Assembly: GCA_900765095.1 (NCBI GenBank)
Contig: CAAFRB010000107.1
Span: 1-61,799, forward strand
From: Clostridia bacterium
Lineage (GTDB): Bacteria; Bacillota; Clostridia; TANB77; UBA1234
Length of the DNA: 61,799 nucleotides
Direction of reading: 5' to 3'
The notes under the pieces were generated by a model that searched no databases, was not told where the DNA came from, and saw only the letters and a program-made list of their open reading frames with translations. A program made the translations under genes and the position numbers. Below, one piece after another: positions 60,014 to 61,799 of the stretch (the stretch's first letter is position 1; each line of letters starts with the position of its first letter).

Positions 60014-61429
60014 ATGAGTGAAACAAAAACAGTTGGTCAAAAACTAATAGATGAGCTTCTTTGCAATGATAAAAACGGCTGGGAAGAAGCAAGCGAAACT
60101 GAAAAGAAAGCTATTTTGAAGTTTTGTGATGGTTATATTAAATTTTTAAATACATGCAAAACAGAAAGAGAAGTTGTGAAAGAAGCAATATCTCTTGCAG
60201 AAAAGAAAGGATTTAAACCACTTGATAAGTTTAAGACTTTAAAAGCAGGAGATAAAGTATATTTTATAAACCGTGATAAAAACATATTTTTAGCTGTAAT
60301 TGGTGCTAATCCTATTGCAGACGGATTCAGCGTTGTCGGTGCACATATCGACTCACCACGTTTAGATTTAAAACCAAATCCACTTTATGAAGATACAAGC
60401 CTTGCTTATTTAAAGACACATTATTATGGTGGAATTAAGAAATACCAATGGGTTACAATACCTCTTGCTATACATGGTGTTATAGCATTAAAAGACGGAA
60501 CAAATGTGGAAGTTCGTATTGGTGAAGAAGGCGATGATACAACGTTTGTTATAACAGATTTACTTCCTCACATGGCAAGAAAACAAATGGAGAAAAAGCT
60601 TTCAGAAGGTATTGAAGGAGAAGACTTGAATCTTTTAATCGGAAGTATTCCTTTTGACGACGATAAAGTTAATGAAAAGGTTAAACTTAACATCATGAAA
60701 ATATTAAACGAAAAATATGGAATCATTGAAAAAGACTTTATAAGTGCAGAATTAGAAATCGTTCCTGCTTTTAAGGCTAATAGCGTCGGCTTTGATAGGA
60801 GCATGGTTGGCGGATATGGACAAGATGATAGAGTTTGTGCCTACACTTCTTTACAAGCAATTCTAGAAACAGAAAAGCCCGAAAAGACTGCTATATGCTT
60901 ACTTGTTGATAAAGAAGAAATAGGAAGTATTGGTAATACAGGTATGGAATCTAGAATGTTTGAAACATTCTTAGGTGAATTGTTACGTCTTCACAAAGAA
61001 GATACTGACATAAATGTCATGAACAGATGTCTTGCTCTATCTAGAATGTTGTCTGCTGATGTTGATGGAGCTTATGATCCTATCTACGCTAGTGCATCTG
61101 AAAAGAGAAACGCTTCATTCTTTGGTATGGGGGTAGGATTAAACAAATATACTGGTGCTCGTGGAAAATCTGGTGCAAACGATGCAAATGCAGAATATGT
61201 TGCAAGCCTTAGAAAGTTATTTGATGACAACAAAGTTAGATTTCAAATTAGCGAACTTGGAAAAGTTGATGAAGGTGGCGGTGGCACAATCGCATATATT
61301 CTTGCTAATAAAGGATTAAATGTTATAGACTGTGGAACACCTGTGCTTTCAATGCACTCGCCTTATGAGGTTTCAAGTAAATTTGACGTTTACATGTCAT
61401 ATAAAGCATACAAAGTTTTCTTTGAATAA
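60014..61429 (+). CDS. M18 family aminopeptidase
   Basis: A 471-residue zinc aminopeptidase of family M18, which removes N-terminal residues (often acidic) from peptides in the cytosol as a large oligomer. Zinc-site segments are VVGAHIDSPRLDLKP with His-Asp, VDKEEIGSIGNTGME with the catalytic Glu pair, DVDGAYDP, and the late MHSPYEVSSK His. The length and the YGGIKKYQW block fit the clostridial type. AAGGAGG precedes the ATG and there is no signal peptide. It is monocistronic. Confidence 0.93.
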   Translation: MSETKTVGQKLIDELLCNDKNGWEEASETEKKAILKFCDGYIKFLNTCKTEREVVKEAISLAEKKGFKPLDKFKTLKAGDKVYFINRDKNIFLAVIGANPIADGFSVVGAHIDSPRLDLKPNPLYEDTSLAYLKTHYYGGIKKYQWVTIPLAIHGVIALKDGTNVEVRIGEEGDDTTFVITDLLPHMARKQMEKKLSEGIEGEDLNLLIGSIPFDDDKVNEKVKLNIMKILNEKYGIIEKDFISAELEIVPAFKANSVGFDRSMVGGYGQDDRVCAYTSLQAILETEKPEKTAICLLVDKEEIGSIGNTGMESRMFETFLGELLRLHKEDTDINVMNRCLALSRMLSADVDGAYDPIYASASEKRNASFFGMGVGLNKYTGARGKSGANDANAEYVASLRKLFDDNKVRFQISELGKVDEGGGGTIAYILANKGLNVIDCGTPVLSMHSPYEVSSKFDVYMSYKAYKVFFE

Positions 61430-61436
61430 TCTGAAT

Positions 61437-61594
61437 AAGAAAGAATGAAAATCTTCGATTTTCATTCTTTCGACCCTCGAGAGTTTTCGACTGAAAGTAA
61501 GAAAATCTCTCGCATAAATTAAAGTTTTTTATACAATAGGAAAGGAAATTAATACATAAAAGGTTGCAAATTTGTCACTTTCCTATTGTATAAA
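61437..61594 (+). repeat. Dispersed element, reference full-length copy (copy 10)
   Basis: The most complete copy. It comprises a perfect 15-base hairpin (GAAAGAATGAAAATC / GATTTTCATTCTTTC, 61439-61471), a CTCGAGAGTTTTCGACTGAA block, the AAATCTCTCGCATAAATTAA block, then a core with perfect 17-base inverted arms at 61528-61544 (TTTATACAATAGGAAAG) and 61578-61594 (CTTTCCTATTGTATAAA). No coding capacity. Confidence 0.88.
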
Positions 61595-61619
61595 TAACGC
61601 CACCTTTTAAAGTGGCGTT
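61590..61619 (-). terminator. Terminator of the partial right-edge gene
   Basis: AACGCCAC and GTGGCGTT pair over eight bases; on the minus strand ATTTATAC follows, which is also the element's right arm. Confidence 0.78.
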
Positions 61620-61713
61620 CAAAATAGAGTTAGATTTACACTCCCCTTCGAAAAACTCCTACTAACAAATGTAATTTTCTATTTTTCTTTATATTTAAAT
61701 TGTACAATACGTC

Positions 61714-61799
61714 TTATTTCAAGCTCCATGCTTTTTCTAATGTTGTGCCGTCTTTACCTTCTTCTGTTATATCTATGAGCTTAGAGCTTAGAGAAACTA
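61714..61799 (-). CDS. C-terminal tail of an unidentified protein (partial)
   Basis: The last 28 codons of a minus-strand gene entering from the right edge. The readable end is KLIDITEEGKDGTTLEKAW then SLK and TAA at 61714. Too short to identify. A terminator about 95 bases downstream supports a real gene end. Confidence 0.55.
   Translation of the reverse strand, partial: VSLSSKLIDITEEGKDGTTLEKAWSLK

Noticed and set aside
5421..61594. CRISPR array
   Set aside because: The repeated units are far apart, intergenic and without regular spacers; no cas genes are present.

Overview
The window is a low-GC (roughly one-third G+C), gene-dense stretch of a spore-forming, Gram-positive Clostridia chromosome, probably an uncultured gut-type lineage. 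The support is SpoIIR, SpmA and SpmB, an AbrB/SpoVT-type regulator, AGGAGG ribosome sites, SLH-anchored surface proteins, a DUF4321-radC-mreBCD-pbp2-minC operon and no outer-membrane genes. Species cannot be named from the sequence alone. Most genes are on the minus strand.

Layout. 1-5.4 kb: a minus-strand operon ylmH > dGTPase-like > ABC-F ATPase > alpha/beta hydrolase > membrane-attached MurF-like ligase (runs off the left edge). 5.5-7.7 kb: a DUF3298-type exported protein and a YibE/F-like membrane protein. 7.9-18.2 kb: one 3404-residue BspA/DUF285 leucine-rich surface protein. 18.8-22.9 kb: acpS > metG > tatD > trpS, with an AIM24 gene divergent to it. 24-28.5 kb: a DUF4143 ATPase and a pilin-like-headed Ig/MBG surface protein. 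28.8-34.5 kb, plus strand: a run of tiny genes (one split by an apparent +1 frameshift), spoIIR, mgtC-like, murA, walJ, rlmH. 34.5-40.5 kb: a Tad/Flp-like pilus locus (TadC-like, Flp-type pilin, CpaB-like, pseudo-receiver-like protein, SLH protein, exported protein, two pilin-like small proteins) with no TadA-type ATPase or prepilin peptidase in view. 40.7-41.8 kb: spmAB. 42.0 kb: abrB. 42.35-42.9 kb: a GC-elevated, hairpin-rich non-coding block ending in a perfect minus-strand terminator, the best candidate here for a large undescribed structured RNA. 42.9-49.1 kb: the cell-shape operon. 49.4-51.8 kb: a PLD-like protein, a MazF-family toxin without visible antitoxin, and a lone VirB2-like pilin. 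52-55.6 kb: minD > minE (unusual charged tail), then rodA > dusB. 55.9-59.6 kb: an all-SLH protein followed by a 1044-residue secreted partner. 60-61.4 kb: M18 aminopeptidase; then the tail of one more minus-strand gene.

Two things stand out beyond ordinary gene content. First, the candidate large RNA after minC. Second, a dispersed family of short non-coding elements (full form about 157 bp, with a core bounded by 17-bp inverted repeats) that occurs about ten times in 61 kb. Its intact right end repeatedly merges with the T-tract of a minus-strand terminator. Functionally the window is dominated by envelope biology: peptidoglycan synthesis (MurA, MurF-like, PBP2, RodA), rod shape and septum placement (MreBCD, MinCDE), spore formation, and displayed or secreted surface proteins.
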